Assembly: GCA_025267735.1 (NCBI GenBank)
Contig: CM046305.1
Coordinates: forward strand, 36,911,108-36,975,107
DNA from: Mactra quadrangularis
Taxonomy: Eukaryota; Mollusca; Bivalvia; Venerida; Mactridae
Reading direction: 5' to 3'
DNA: 64,000 nt
Each line of letters begins with the position of its first letter. Position 1 is the stretch's first letter. Position numbers and translations under genes: made by a program. The notes beneath the pieces were generated by a model. It was not told where the DNA came from, made no database searches, and saw nothing but the letters and a program-made list of their open reading frames with translations. Positions 44,365 through 56,290 of this stretch are shown here, in pieces.

Positions 44365-47300
44365 TGACTAAAATAACTTAGAATTCCTATTTAACAATAA
44401 AATGCAGATATATCCATGACTATAATACTTTGATTTGGCCCCTAAACAATCTTTTAGACGAAAACATAGTTTCTTTAGACTGTGCAGCGTAGGAATAAAT
44501 TTCCAGAGTTAGATGTAAACATGACAGGAACGCTGACATTTAGACAAAATGTGCTCGTAACAAAATGGATCAAAACTTGCGTTGAAACTGGATTTAAACA
44601 TTAACATTCAGCAAAAGTGTACGGAATTAACTAATTCACATCTAGGATTAGGATTTAACATCGAAGCCGAAGGATACAAATTTACTGGAATGTAGAGGAT
44701 CCAAATATGCGAACGTCGCGAAAACTGGTTACGAAACATACTGGATAAACAAACATTGATTTGAGCTCAGAATCCTAGTTCATAACCTACATATATGTGC
44801 TAATGTGTTCTGTGTGTTGCCCAGAACACTAGTCATTGTGTGCTTTATGGCTAGAGACATGCATCATGCTCACTAAACAGGAAACACGGAACGCAGAAAA
44901 TTTAAACATGAATTACAAGCCAAGGTAACTTCTGATTTAAACTGTAGTTATTATGTGTATTATACCCCGGTCCGTTTCAATATTAGCTGGGGAGGGGGGG
45001 GGGCTATTGCATTTACCGGTACGTAGTAATTCATCTGAAGTAGAAATACCAGTATTAGAATTTTCAAAAATGTTTTACTGTGTATTCACAACGTATCCAA
45101 ACCGTCCAAAGTTTATACATAGAAGACAAGACTTAACATGCCCTGATAATATGTAAGACCATTGAGTCTATTTTTAGAATTCCAGAAATTAGCATGCTTT
45201 GTTTACAATTGAAGTAAATGAATTGAAGTAATATCCCTCAACGTTTAAAGCCGTGCTGAGTCTATTTAAAGAATATCAAGATTTGCGTGACAAGTGAATG
45301 ATACCTAACATTTAGACCTTTTTTTATTCATTTTATGGAACTTTCTGGGCTGATGAAAGTACACCGAATAAACAGGTGTTGTCCAGGATTTGTTCGGACT
45401 ACGAACATAAAACAGCATTATTATGGTCGACTCTAGAACTGTTCCTGTCTCTATTTGACATATAGGGACTAGCCCCAATCTTTGAGCAAACCGAAATATT
45501 CCTATATAAATAAGAAGGGTGTTAAGCTAACAGCTATGTTTATGAGGGGCATGACTTAAACCTGTCTCAGTGGATACTGGTTACGCATCTCGGCTGATTG
45601 GATACAGATAATCTTGTCCCGTATAAATACATTTGCCCGTTAGTAGGTAAGATATGTTTGCATTTTTTCAACAAAAAGGAGTTTTAAAAAAGAAAACACA
45701 TGCTATTATTAGCTGCGCATATTTTCTATTTTTTTGCAACTTCATTGACACTGGTTATACTTCATGCAATAATAATGTTATTTTCTGGTAATACATGCAG
45801 ATAACCCAACAAAAAAATGTGCGAAAGAGTTCAAATGTGCATCCCTATTTTGACTGTCCGATGTCCACTTTTTCATCGTGTGACCTCAAATGCATTGTTC
45901 TGATTGGCTTACAACAACCGGTGTCAACACGAAAAATCCTCAAATCTTGATAATTGTACTTATCGCTGCCGACGCATACCCATAACATTTACCCTATAGC
46001 CCTGTTTGATTAGAGGGACAAGAAAATATTAATGCAAAGTATTAAATACCGCCGGGCAGTGGTTACATTATGAGTACATACATCAAGAGAGAAAACAAAG
46101 ATAGATAAAGCAAAAAGAGTACACAATCATGTATTCTAAGGTATAGTAAAGAATATGAGAGTATTCCATGATTAAATGGCAGGTTATAGATAAACATGTA
46201 CAATATCTAAAAGTTCAGCATGCAGACACAGTGTCAAAACTTACTAAAGACAAGTACAAATAATTTATAACTTTTACGTCATGCATTTTGTGCTTCGTTT
46301 ACGATAAACCCGATCCAAAATTCCTAGCTGGAGTAATCGCTTATAAATTGCTATCGCTTATAAATATGCAGCAAATCTGTTCACAAAGACGTGCGTGAAA
46401 TATATCAGTACGTGTGGTTTTTAGCATGAACCTCAATTTAGGAGAATTTATGAAAATAATGCACTTAAAGTGCCCATCAATGGCAGAATTTTTATTGCAG
46501 TACTATATAATTAAAAATTATTACAATTTAATTAGCTCTGTCAGCATTTGTAAATAAAAAAGGAGGACGCAAGTAAAAGAAATCATGAACTGCTTCTACC
46601 ATCAGATTCTGACGACTCCAATGTGTAAATAAGTGATCTTATTTTAAGTTCATGATATTTTGTCTTTTATCAGGGGCTACTGTCCCTGACACCCGCTTTT
46701 TCATGGTCTTCGTCAATACCGACACGTTGAAGACACAGGGATTCATAACGATAACCATTTATACCTATATCCATGGCTGCCCTAATTGTGGCATGTACCC
46801 ATTAAATAAAACCCTCTTTTGGCTTCAAAGTTTGCATTGCATGTCTATGGAAAGTATGTTATGAATTTTAAAAAAGATTAAGAATTTTTGGATATGCGGA
46901 GGTTAAAATCTATGCTAGTTAAAATCACAAACAAAATTTGAGTAAATTCCATCCGATAGTTATTTAGATATTTCATTGGGTCCAGCTTTAAGACAAAATA
47001 CCTATAAAATGAAAACATTTTGTATTTTTAATGTGTATTTCACAATTCATATTGTTTCATTTCAATTAATGATATTGTTCTCTACCTCATGCTGTTGCGT
47101 TGTCCTTTTTTTTTTAAAATGTACATACTGCAGGCTGATCCAACAATTGTTATCAACTTCATTTATGATAATTTCTACAGCTTACCTTAAAAGTAACTCA
47201 TATTAGCAGAACAGTTCTGTTCTGTTTATGATAGCTATGAAAGTAAGATTACAAAAAACAAGAATTATTTGAAATTTCTTTTTTCCATTTTTGAATCATC

Positions 47301-47689
47301 TAGCTTGTGAATTATGATTTTAATTTTTTCTTCACGAGTTCAACATGATTTTGATATTTTACTTGAAGCACAATATTTTGTTATTATAGACAGGATGTAT
47401 GAAATCATTGTGTTGACATTACTGAAAACCATTATTTCTATTGAATGAGGAAATAAGACTTCTCACAGTTCTTCATCAACTAGTAATTATACAAGTCCAT
47501 TGATCATTGAGTTATAAGAAAATGTATGCCAATCTTTCTTAAAAAGCTCTTAATCATCAGATTTGATTTATGCCTAAATTAAGGACTGGTTATACGTGAG
47601 ACGAAACTGAAGCTTGAACTATTGATGGTTGTTTGAGCCTTCAACACAGTCTTGCTTCAGTGCTTTTCAGCACTTTGATTTTTATTATT

Positions 47690-47803
47690 AATATGTTGCA
47701 TTATTATGCAAAACGTTTATAATACGGTTGTGGCTTGTAAGTTTGGACCCCCATCCTAGAAAATGTTCGGACTCCCTAGAAAAAAACCTGGAATCGCCCC
47801 TGA
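47690..47803. mobile_element. MITE 'CAGGGGCGGATCCAGG' family, partial copy 5
   Basis: Reverse-orientation fragment: rc reads TCAGGGGCGATTCCAGG, TCCGAACATTT, then ACAACCGTATTATAAAC, as in copy 3 but lacking the other end. Confidence 0.55.
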
Positions 47804-47907
47804 GTTTAAGATTGAAATTCGCTATCTAACATTAATCATTGGTGTGTTTGCATAGGCCTTAGATATGTAGGAATGCGAGGTTTCCATATTTTGTGCAATA
47901 AGTTGTA

Positions 47908-48084
47908 CAGTACAAACTCTCTTGCACAACATCCACAAGGAGGGATAAACGTGTGCTTCTATTCATAGGTTGTTGCTCTGTAGAGGTTAAATACAATAAA
48001 AAATGCACCAAAGGAAAATATCAATGGTTGTTGTTGTGCAGAGGTTTTTTTTCTGTGGAGGGCCGTTCTACAGAGATTATACTG
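47908..48084. mobile_element. MITE 'CAGTACAACCTCTCTTGAAC', copy 2
   Basis: 177 bp, CAGTACAAACTCTCTTGCAC at the left and ATTATACTG at the right, TA flanks. Shares GGTTGTTGCTCTG and GGAAAATATCAA with copy 1. Confidence 0.6.
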
Positions 48085-48959
48085 TATGCGTATAACCAGT
48101 AATGTTTAAAAATAGATACACATATGATGCGGCGAGACATAGTGAAACTACGCATTTCGAAATCCATCATTACCGCATATAAGTCGTAGTATACTCAGGT
48201 TGTACATTATAGAAGATTTTCGGAGATATAGAGCTAGCTGTTTTCACTTAATTGTATATAATATATCAGGTACGTAGGGTTTCATACACTTGTTTGTTAT
48301 ATAATAGTACTGTCTTTTCTTTACTTTGTTATACTATATTCATATATTTGTTTAATCCTTAAATGGTGCATACCAACAAGTTGATAGATTTTTGTTTAGG
48401 GTCATACGTATATATATGATTTTCAACGATATTTTTGTTTTACTTGGCTTATCATAAGCGAATGCAGGATTTCTGGTTAGAGGGGGGGGATTTTAGTTAG
48501 AAGGGGCGTAAATTGAACAAACATAATGGGGTTTCAAGGGGCCGTAAGGGTTCAGAATGGCCCAAGGCAAAACCCTGAACAGGGGTCCAGGTGACCGGCG
48601 GCCCCGGAAATTCCTTAGTTTTGGTTAATTCTAAGGGATTCAGGCACATTTCCAGAGCCTCAACTATCTTTTCCCAGGGTATACAATATAAAGTATCTAT
48701 ATACATGTATATCAGATAATTTTTCAAACAGCCGCTGAATCATGTTAAAATCTTAAATAATAAAAAGGATTTTTAAAGAGTTTTTGTGAAGGACTTTGAA
48801 GTGTAAAGAAAACCACACACATTTATTTTTTACATTTTTAAAACTTGTACTAGCATGAACCAATTCATAGAAAATACACTTAACAACATTTTTTAGTGTA
48901 CATTTACTAAAACTTTGCTAGTTTTGGTCTGAAGTTGATGTCATTCGTATATATCTCAG

Positions 48960-49110
48960 AGCGATCCAGCCAAAGAGAGTAAGTTCAGTATGTTAAATAC
49001 CCAGTACATTCGAGCCTAAAAGCCAAGCTGGTGTCCTAACTGTTGGTCTATACTAAGTGTTATGTTTGTATGTAAAATTGTTAAATACAAATTTGCATTA
49101 TTTTTTGTAG
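48960..49110 (+). other. Putative 5'-UTR exon end and intron of the LRAT-domain gene
   Basis: AAAGAGA|GTAAGTT at 48979 is a good donor, and TTATTTTTTGTAG ending at 49110 a good acceptor, defining a 132-bp intron just before the ATG at 49122. Seen as splice signals only. Confidence 0.45.
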
Positions 49111-49121
49111 AGGAATTGACA

Positions 49122-49907
49122 ATGGATCCAGTGGCGATGATGTTGACGTTGACGAAGTTAGTTCAAGACAAGCAAAACAAAGAACGAAATAATGAGGACA
49201 CCCAGAACCAATCAGAGGAAGAAGATTCCGAATCAGTGGAAACAAATACAAATGGCACACAGAAAATGGCATGTGCACATTGCTCGGAAAAAATCCTAAT
49301 AAAAGATGTAAGTCAATTCGAAATGGGTCAGCATCTGTGCATGCCTGGTGGCAAAAGGGCATTGAGCAAATTCTACCAACATCATGCTATTCTTAAAAGA
49401 GTCTTATCTACTTTCGATAAAGTTGCAGAGCTTGAACTCATACATTTCTACTATACAGACGACAAACAGCTACAAATTGTTGAGACAATTAAACATTATA
49501 ATTTAGAAGAGAATGAAATTTACTACATTAAGTATCGGTACCCACGCTACAAGCCTGATGTCGTTGTTTCACGAGCTGAAAACATTTTAAAGGAAAGCAA
49601 AGAAGAAGGATCACAATTTAAAAAGTACAGTTTGCTTAATTGTAACTGTGAACACTTTGCAACTTGGTGTGTTGTCGGGATAGGTGAAAGTTTTCAAGTC
49701 CAAGGTGTAACTGAGGCAATGTCCTTCTTCAGTAGAGCCACTATGCCTATACCAATATTTAGCGGGGTATATAATACGGTTTGCGAAATGATGGAAGAAC
49801 GGCGCAATATCAACAAGTATGAAGAAGGAAACATGTGTCGTCAATGTTTAGACGCAAAGCAAGGCGGGATATGGGGAATGTTTAAATTGTTTAATATGTT
49901 TCGTTGA
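49122..49907 (+). CDS. LRAT-domain protein (NlpC/P60-like thiol acyltransferase family)
   Basis: 261 residues, single coding exon. The ATG at 49122 is preferred over one 60 bp upstream, because that stretch looks like intron ending in TTTTTTGTAG. Residues 18-48 are acidic and disordered. CxxC at 51-54 (CAHC) precedes GQHLCMPGG. Residues 85-94 (YQHHAILKRV) hold the first catalytic His and LIHFYY (106-111) the second. LLNCNCEHFATWC (171-183) carries the NCEHF motif with nucleophile Cys176. A second CxxC (CRQC) is near the end. LRAT-family enzymes move acyl chains between phospholipids and retinol or amines; the substrate here is unknown. No hydrophobic tail anchor like that of vertebrate LRAT/PLAAT is seen, and the end (GMFKLFNMFR) is only weakly hydrophobic. 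Confidence 0.85.
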   Translation: MDPVAMMLTLTKLVQDKQNKERNNEDTQNQSEEEDSESVETNTNGTQKMACAHCSEKILIKDVSQFEMGQHLCMPGGKRALSKFYQHHAILKRVLSTFDKVAELELIHFYYTDDKQLQIVETIKHYNLEENEIYYIKYRYPRYKPDVVVSRAENILKESKEEGSQFKKYSLLNCNCEHFATWCVVGIGESFQVQGVTEAMSFFSRATMPIPIFSGVYNTVCEMMEERRNINKYEEGNMCRQCLDAKQGGIWGMFKLFNMFR

Positions 49908-50030
49908 GCAATCACCAGGCTGTTCTTTCGACTCTGGAAGCATATCCAACATCTTTTTTCAGCCATAACTACAAGATTTCAATATATTTTCTGGGAATTA
50001 AATTCCTTGTAGACAAATGTTTTATACATA

Positions 50031-50300
50031 CAGTACCCACCAAAAGTATGGAGACAAAAGAAATTTACTACAATTCTTGAATTTTGATGATTATTTTTGT
50101 AGAATCGTTTTTTTTTATATATTTAAGTATGGTTGGTGATAAAATGAAAACACATTTTATGAATGCTATACATCTATAAGATTCAGCATCTGCAATCCTT
50201 AAGCCTCAAAAAACATGTTTATTGTATTTATTTTCCATAACATAGCTTTTATACTATTTTTGTGGTCTCAGTTATAAGTATAATGATAACCAAAACATGA
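50031..50300. mobile_element. Tc1/mariner-type MITE, truncated copy 3
   Basis: Starts TA-CAGTACCCACCAAAA in the opposite orientation to copy 1. The similarity stops near 50300 and the other terminal repeat is missing. Lies ~120 bp after the LRAT-domain CDS. Confidence 0.6.
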
Positions 50301-50993
50301 TAACATAATGATAACATTTTGAATACATGACAGTCAGTTGGAACAAGATTGACGATTGAAAATAATGAACAATACAGAGCTAGGAGATGTTATCAAGTGC
50401 ATGTATAAAGGAAAACGGTATCAACGTTGGAATTATAGTCTTGTGCTACATATAGGTTGTTTTCATTAATACTATTTTTCAAGTCTCAAACTTTATTATC
50501 ATTTATTATAAACTTTATTTATGCTTTATTACTATTGCAAATTATTGAATGTCTTATATGCTATTTTTGCCTTTCCTTTTGCTTTTCATGCTGGTTTTTA
50601 AATGTAATGTTATGACAAAAACTTATATTATTATTATATTGTAGTTGCTTTGTCGGAAAATAGATGATTAGCTTATTTTTATTTTGTTATATTTGCACTT
50701 GACCTTATATAAAGCTTATATACATGTATATCCTTATATATATCGGGAATAAAATCTAACTATTTGCAAATTATTGAAGATTTGAACCTCGACTGCCAGC
50801 ACAATTAAAGCTCCTGATAAAACACGAACATCTCGAAGATCAACATTGTCAAACTAATATATAAATATTATTTGACAACATTAAACATGCACTGTATGCA
50901 TAATCGGGAATTTCCGTATGAAATCTCCGTAAATTCACGAATGTATTACTTTAAGTTTTAGTAATAGAACTCAAAGAAGTATCTAAGGACTTG

Positions 50994-51063
50994 GTATAGT
51001 GGTAAAACGTACCACCTCACATTCAAGAGGTTACGGGTTCGATCCCACATCAAACCTTATTTT
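50994..51063 (+). repeat. tRNA-like sequence (SINE head)
   Basis: A box TGGTATAGTGGTAAAACG and B box GGTTACGGGTTCGATCCC at tRNA spacing. The acceptor stem does not pair and the anticodon loop would be 8 nt, so a tRNA-derived repeat rather than a gene. Confidence 0.5.
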
Positions 51064-51383
51064 TTGCAATTTAAACATAATCGGTACATGCTTTACAAAT
51101 ACTTGTCAACACGGCAGCGTGCGGATTCCATGATTTAAAAAAAAACTGAGCGAAGGTGTATTACACACATAATGGGTGTTTTCAGATATGAAAGTCCTTC
51201 AGTCTTTAACCATGTCACAAATTTATTATAAAATATAGATAAAGAAAAATGTATGATAATAAAGAGACAAAAATGTCGTTAAATGATATATAATTAATAT
51301 TTACTTATTTAGTCAATTGGTACAAGTAATAAGTAAGTCATAGTGTTTCTACTGTTACTAGTGTTTGGGAATTTACAAAAATA

Positions 51384-51470
51384 TCAACCTGTGTGGGAAT
51401 CGAACCCGGGGTATTTCGATTAACAAGTCAGTACTTTACCTCTGCACCACAAACCGTTTGGTATAATATT
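51384..51470 (-). repeat. tRNA-like sequence (SINE head), opposite strand
   Basis: Minus strand: GTTTGTGGTGCAGAGGTAAA (A box region) and CCCGGGTTCGATTCCCAC (B box). The stems are imperfect, so a tRNA-derived repeat is more likely than a tRNA gene. Confidence 0.5.
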
Positions 51471-52249
51471 TGTGATCGTTACTTTTTCATCCATATTTTG
51501 TATGGTCACTTATTAAAGCAACAAAACTTGACGAATGTATACGAACTATGCCGTAAATCGATACGGAAACTAATGAGGTGCATGTTTAATGTTGTCAAAT
51601 AATAACTATTATCTTACCTCGTACAGAATACTCGTTTTTCATTGGCCGAGAGCGGTCATGTGCTGACCATGTATTATCCCATATTAGGTCAGTAGATTCT
51701 AATATCCAGTCAGTAACAAAATTTATAAATGATAGCGCTGACGAAACCTTATTTTTCTACTCCAAAATTCAGATGGGGGTACTCGGTAAGATAAATTTGT
51801 TACACAGTCAGTTACTGACCGGATACGGTGTGATACCGGTGTAATAGTCAGTTTTTTCCCCCGCCCAGTTTTTCCCCCGGGGAAGAAATGGGCCGGCCTG
51901 GTTTTTCCCCCGGGGAAGAACTGGGCCGGCCTGGTTTTTCCCCCGGGGAAAGAACTGACTAGTCAGTTTCTTCCCCCCAGTCAGTTTTTTCCCCCACCCA
52001 AGTTAAAATTTTGTCTACATAATTTTTTCATCTTTTCTGAAATAATATATTTATATTAAATATTTATGTTATTAAATCAGTTTTTTACTGTCTTGGAACT
52101 GCTAATTTAGTCTTTTTCATGCTTCACTGAATTCCAATATTTCACAACACCTCTTAACCTATTTCCATCATTATATTTCATCATTAACATTTCGTGTTTA
52201 AAATGTTTTTTCATAGGTTGAAATGAATTCTTTGGACATTTAATTCATT

Positions 52250-55200
52250 GACATTTCATAGCCAGGTGGGGGAAAAACCAGGCCGACCCAGTCAGTTTTT
52301 TCCCCCACCCTAGTCCAGTGTTTCCCCCGTGTCTTTTTTTCTACAAGGAGGTTATTCTATTTTTAAATGTCATTTTATCTTAACATTTCGTGTTTAAAAT
52401 GTTTTTTTATAGGTTGAAATGAATTCTTTGGACATTTAATTCATTGACATTTCATAGCCAGGTGGGGGAAAAACCAGGCCGACCCAGTCAGTTTTTTCCC
52501 CCACCCTAGAACAGTTATTCTCCCATGTCTTTTTTTCTACTAGGAGGTTATTCTAGTTTTAAATGTCATTTTATCTTAACATTTCACTTTTAAAATGCTC
52601 TTTCAAAGGTAAAAATGAATTCTTTGGACATTTAATTCACTGACATTTCATAGCCAGGTGGGGGAAAAACCAGGCCGACCCAGTCAGTTTTTTCCCCCAC
52701 CCTAGACCAGTTTTTCCCCCATGTCTTTTTTTCTACAAGAAGGTTATTCTAGTTTTAAATGTCATTTTATCTTAACATTTCACTTTTAAAATGCTTTTTT
52801 ATAGGTTTAAATGAATTCCTTTGACATTTTATTCATTTACATTTCATAGCCAGGTGGGGGAAAAACCAGGCCGACCCAGTCAGTTTTTTCCCCCACCCTA
52901 GACCAGTTTTTCCCCCATGTCTTTTTTCTACAAGGAGGTTAGTCTAGTTCAAAAGTCATTTTATCTTAACATTTCGTGTTTAAAATGTTTTTTCATAGGT
53001 TGAAATGAATTCCTTGGACACTTAATTCATTGACATTTCATAGCCAGGTGGGGGAAAAACCAGGCCGACCCAGTCAATTTTTTCCCCCACACTAGTTCAG
53101 TTTTCCCCCATGTCTTTTTTTCTACAAGAAGGTTATTCTAGTTTTAAATGTCATAATATCTTAACATTTCACTTTAAAAATGCTTTTTCATTGGTTGAAA
53201 TGAATTCCTTGGACATTTAATTCATTTACATTTCATAGCCAGGTGGGGGAAAAACCAGGTCGACCCAGTCAGTTTTTTCCCCCACCCTAGACTAGTTTTT
53301 CCCCCATGTCTTTTTTTCTACAAGGAGACTATTCTAGTTTTAAATGTCATTTTATCTTAACATTTCACATTAAAAATGCTCTTTCAAAGGTAAAAATGAA
53401 TTCTTTGGACATTTAATTCATTGACATTTCATAGCCAGGTGGGGGAAAAACCAGGCCGACCCAGTCAATTTTTTCCTCCACCCTAGTCCAGTTTTTCACC
53501 CATGTCTTTTTTCTACAAGGAGGTTATTCTATTTTTAAATGTCATTTTATCTTAACATTTCGTGTTTAAAATGTTTTTTCATAGGTTGAAATGAATTCTT
53601 TGGACATTTAATTCATTGACATTTCTTAGCCAGGTGGGGGAAAAACCAGGCCGACCCAGTCAGTTTTTTCCTCCACCCTAGTCCAGTATTTCCCCCATGT
53701 CTTTTTTTTCAACAAGGAGGTTATTCTAGTTTTAAATGTCATTTTATCTTAACATTTAAATTTTAAAATGCTTTTTCATTGGTTGAAATGAATTCCTTGG
53801 ACATTTAATTCATTCACATTTCATAGCCTGGTGGGGGAAAAACCAGGCCGACCCAGTCAGTTTTTTTCCCCACCCTAGTCCAGTTTTCCCCAATTTCTTT
53901 TTTTCTACCAGGAGGTTATTCTAGTTTTAAATGTCATTTTATCTTAACATTTCGTGTTTAAAATGTTTTTTCATAGGTTGAAATGAATTCTTTGGACATT
54001 TAATTCATTGACATTTCATAGCTAGGTGGGGGAAAAACCAGGTCGACCCAGTCAGTTTTTTCCCCCACCCTAGTCCAGTATTTCCCCCATGTCTTTTTTT
54101 CTACAAGGAGGTTATTCTATTAATAAATGTCATTTTATCTTAACATTTCGTGTTTAAAATGTTTTTTCATAGGTTGAAATGAATTCTTTGGACATTTAAT
54201 TCATTGACATTTCATAGCCAGGTGGGGGAAAAACCAGGCCGACCCAGTCAGTTTTTCCCCCACCCTAGAACAGTTATTCTCCCTTTTTTTTTCTACAAGG
54301 AGGCTATTCTAGTTTTAAATGTCATTTTATCTTAACATTTAAATTTTAAAATGCTTTTTCATTGGTTGAAATGAATTCTTTGGACATTTAATTCATTGAC
54401 ATTTCTTAGCCAGGTGGGGGAAAAACCAGGCCGACCCAGTCAGTTTTTTCCCCCACCCTAGAACAGTTATTCTCCCATTTTTTTTTCTACAAGGAGGCTA
54501 TTCTAGTTTTAAATGTCATTTTATCTTAACATTTAAATTTTAAAATGCTTTTCTTTGGACATTTTATTCATTGACATTTCATAGCCAGGTGGGGGAAAAA
54601 CCAGGCCGACCCAGTCAGTTTTTTCCCCCACCCTAGTCCAGTGTTTCCCCCATGTCTTTTTTTCTACAAGGAGGTTATTCTATTATTAAATGTCATTTTA
54701 TCTTAACATTTCGTGTTTAAAATGTTTTTTCATAGGTTGAAATGAATTCTTTGGACATTTAATTCATTGACATTTCATAGCCAGGTGGGGGAAAAACCAG
54801 GCTGACCCAGTCAGTTTTTTCCCCCACCCTAGAACAGTTATTCTCCCTTTTTTTTCTACAAGGAGGCTATTCTAGTTTTAAATGTCATTTTATCTTAACA
54901 TTTAAATTTTAAAATGCTTTTTCATTGGTTGAAATGAATTCTTTGGACATTTAATTCATTGACATTTCTTAGCCAGGTGGGGGAAAAACCAGGCCGACCC
55001 AGTCAGTTTTTCCCCCACCCTAGTCCAGTGTTTCCCCCATGTCTTTTTTTCTACAAGGAGGTTATTCTATTATTAAATGTCATTTTATCTTAACATTTCG
55101 TGTTTAAAATGTTTTTCATAGGTTGAAATGAATTCTTTGGACATTTAATTCATTGACATTTCATAGCCAGGTGGGGGAAAAACCAGGCCGACCCAGTCAG

Positions 55201-55350
55201 TTTTTTCCCCCACCCTAGAACAGTTATTCTCCCATTTTTTTTTTCTACAAGGAGGCTATTCTAGTTTTAAATGTCATTTTATCTTAACATTTCACTTTTA
55301 AAATGCTTTTTTATAGGTTTAAATTAATTCCTTGGACATTTAATTCATTG
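52250..55350 (+). repeat. ~195-bp satellite array, 16 units direct
   Basis: The block CCAGGTGGGGGAAAAACC recurs at 52262, 52458, 52654, 52850, 53044, 53239, 53435, 53630 and so on to ~55167, with spacing 194-196 bp where measured. Each unit also has an inner hairpin GGTGGGGGAAAAA/TTTTTTCCCCCACC and an AT-rich half (AACATTTCGTGTTTAAAATG). A few units near 54.5 kb are shorter. Confidence 0.9.
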
Positions 55351-56290
55351 AAATGTTAAGATTAAATGACATTCAAAACTAGACTATCCTCCTTGTAGAA
55401 AAAAAGACATGGGGGAAAAACTGGACTAGGGTGGAGGGAAAAACTGACTGGGACAGCCTGGTTTTTCCCCCACCAGGCTACAAAATGTCATTGAATTAAG
55501 TGTCCAAGGAATTCATTTTAACCTATGAAATAGAATTTTTACAGTGAAATGTTAAGATTAAATGATATTTAAAACTAGACTAACTTCCTTGTAGAAAAAA
55601 AGACATGGGAAAAAAAAGATCTAGGGTGGGGGAAAAAACTGACTGGGTCGGCCTGGTTTTTCCTCCACCTGGCTATCGAAGGTAAATAAATTAAATGTCC
55701 AAGGAAATCATTTTAACCTTTGAAAGAGCATTTTTAAAGTGAAATGTTAAGATAAAATGATATTTAAAACTAAACAAACTTCCTTGTAGAAAAAAAGACA
55801 TGGGGGAAACCTGGACTAGGGTGGGGGAAAAAACTGACTGGGTCGGCCTGGTTTTCCCCCACCTGGCTATGAAATGTCAAAAAATTAAATGTCCAATTAA
55901 TTTATTTTAACATATGAAAAAGCATTTTTAAAGTGAAATGTTAAGATAAAATGACATTTAAAACTAGACTAACTTCCTAGAAGAAAAAAAAGACATGAGG
56001 GGAAAAACTGGACTAGGGTGGGGGAAAAAACTGACTGGGTCGGCCTGGTTTTTCCCCCACCTGGCTATGGAAATCCAATATATTAAATATCATATAAATT
56101 CATTTAAACCCATGATAAGGAATTAATAAAGTAACTTGTTAAGATAAAATGACATTTAAAACTATACTAACCTCCTTGTAGAAAAAAAGACATGGGGGAA
56201 AAACTGGACTAGGGTGGGGGAAAAAACTGACTGGGTCTGCCTGGTTTTTCCCCCACCTGGCTATGGATGTCCAATGAACATAATGTCCAA
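55351..56290 (-). repeat. ~195-bp satellite array, 5 units inverted
   Basis: The same unit in reverse orientation (TTTTTCCCCCACCTGGCT-type blocks near 55457, 55656, 55848, 56047, 56249). These copies differ more from each other than the direct ones. Confidence 0.85.

Larger units (their letters stand above)
39420..44390 (-). mobile_element. CR1-type LINE, nearly complete
   Basis: On the minus strand: an SGNH-like frame (44364-43846), a 280-bp gap, ORF1 (43568-42471), one TAG, ORF2 (42470-39489), then a short 3' end with AATAAA just after the ORF2 stop. Long frames with only one interruption point to a young copy. Whether the SGNH-like frame belongs to the element is inferred from its position and from SGNH domains being known in CR1-group ORF1 proteins. 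Confidence 0.8.
44400..48955. other. Noncoding stretch between CR1 LINE and LRAT gene
   Basis: AT-rich sequence with only the two MITE copies listed at 47690-47803 and 47908-48084 and short unsupported frames. No exon with homology or paired splice signals was recognised. Confidence 0.5.

Noticed and set aside
46652..47206. Small open frames of 70-76 codons
   Set aside because: No homology, no splice context; expected by chance in AT-rich DNA.
50994..51470. Two tRNA genes
   Set aside because: A and B boxes are present but acceptor stems do not pair and one anticodon loop would have 8 bases; tRNA-derived repeats fit better.
52250..56290. CRISPR-like repeat array
   Set aside because: Units are ~195 bp and contiguous without unique spacers, and the DNA is eukaryotic.
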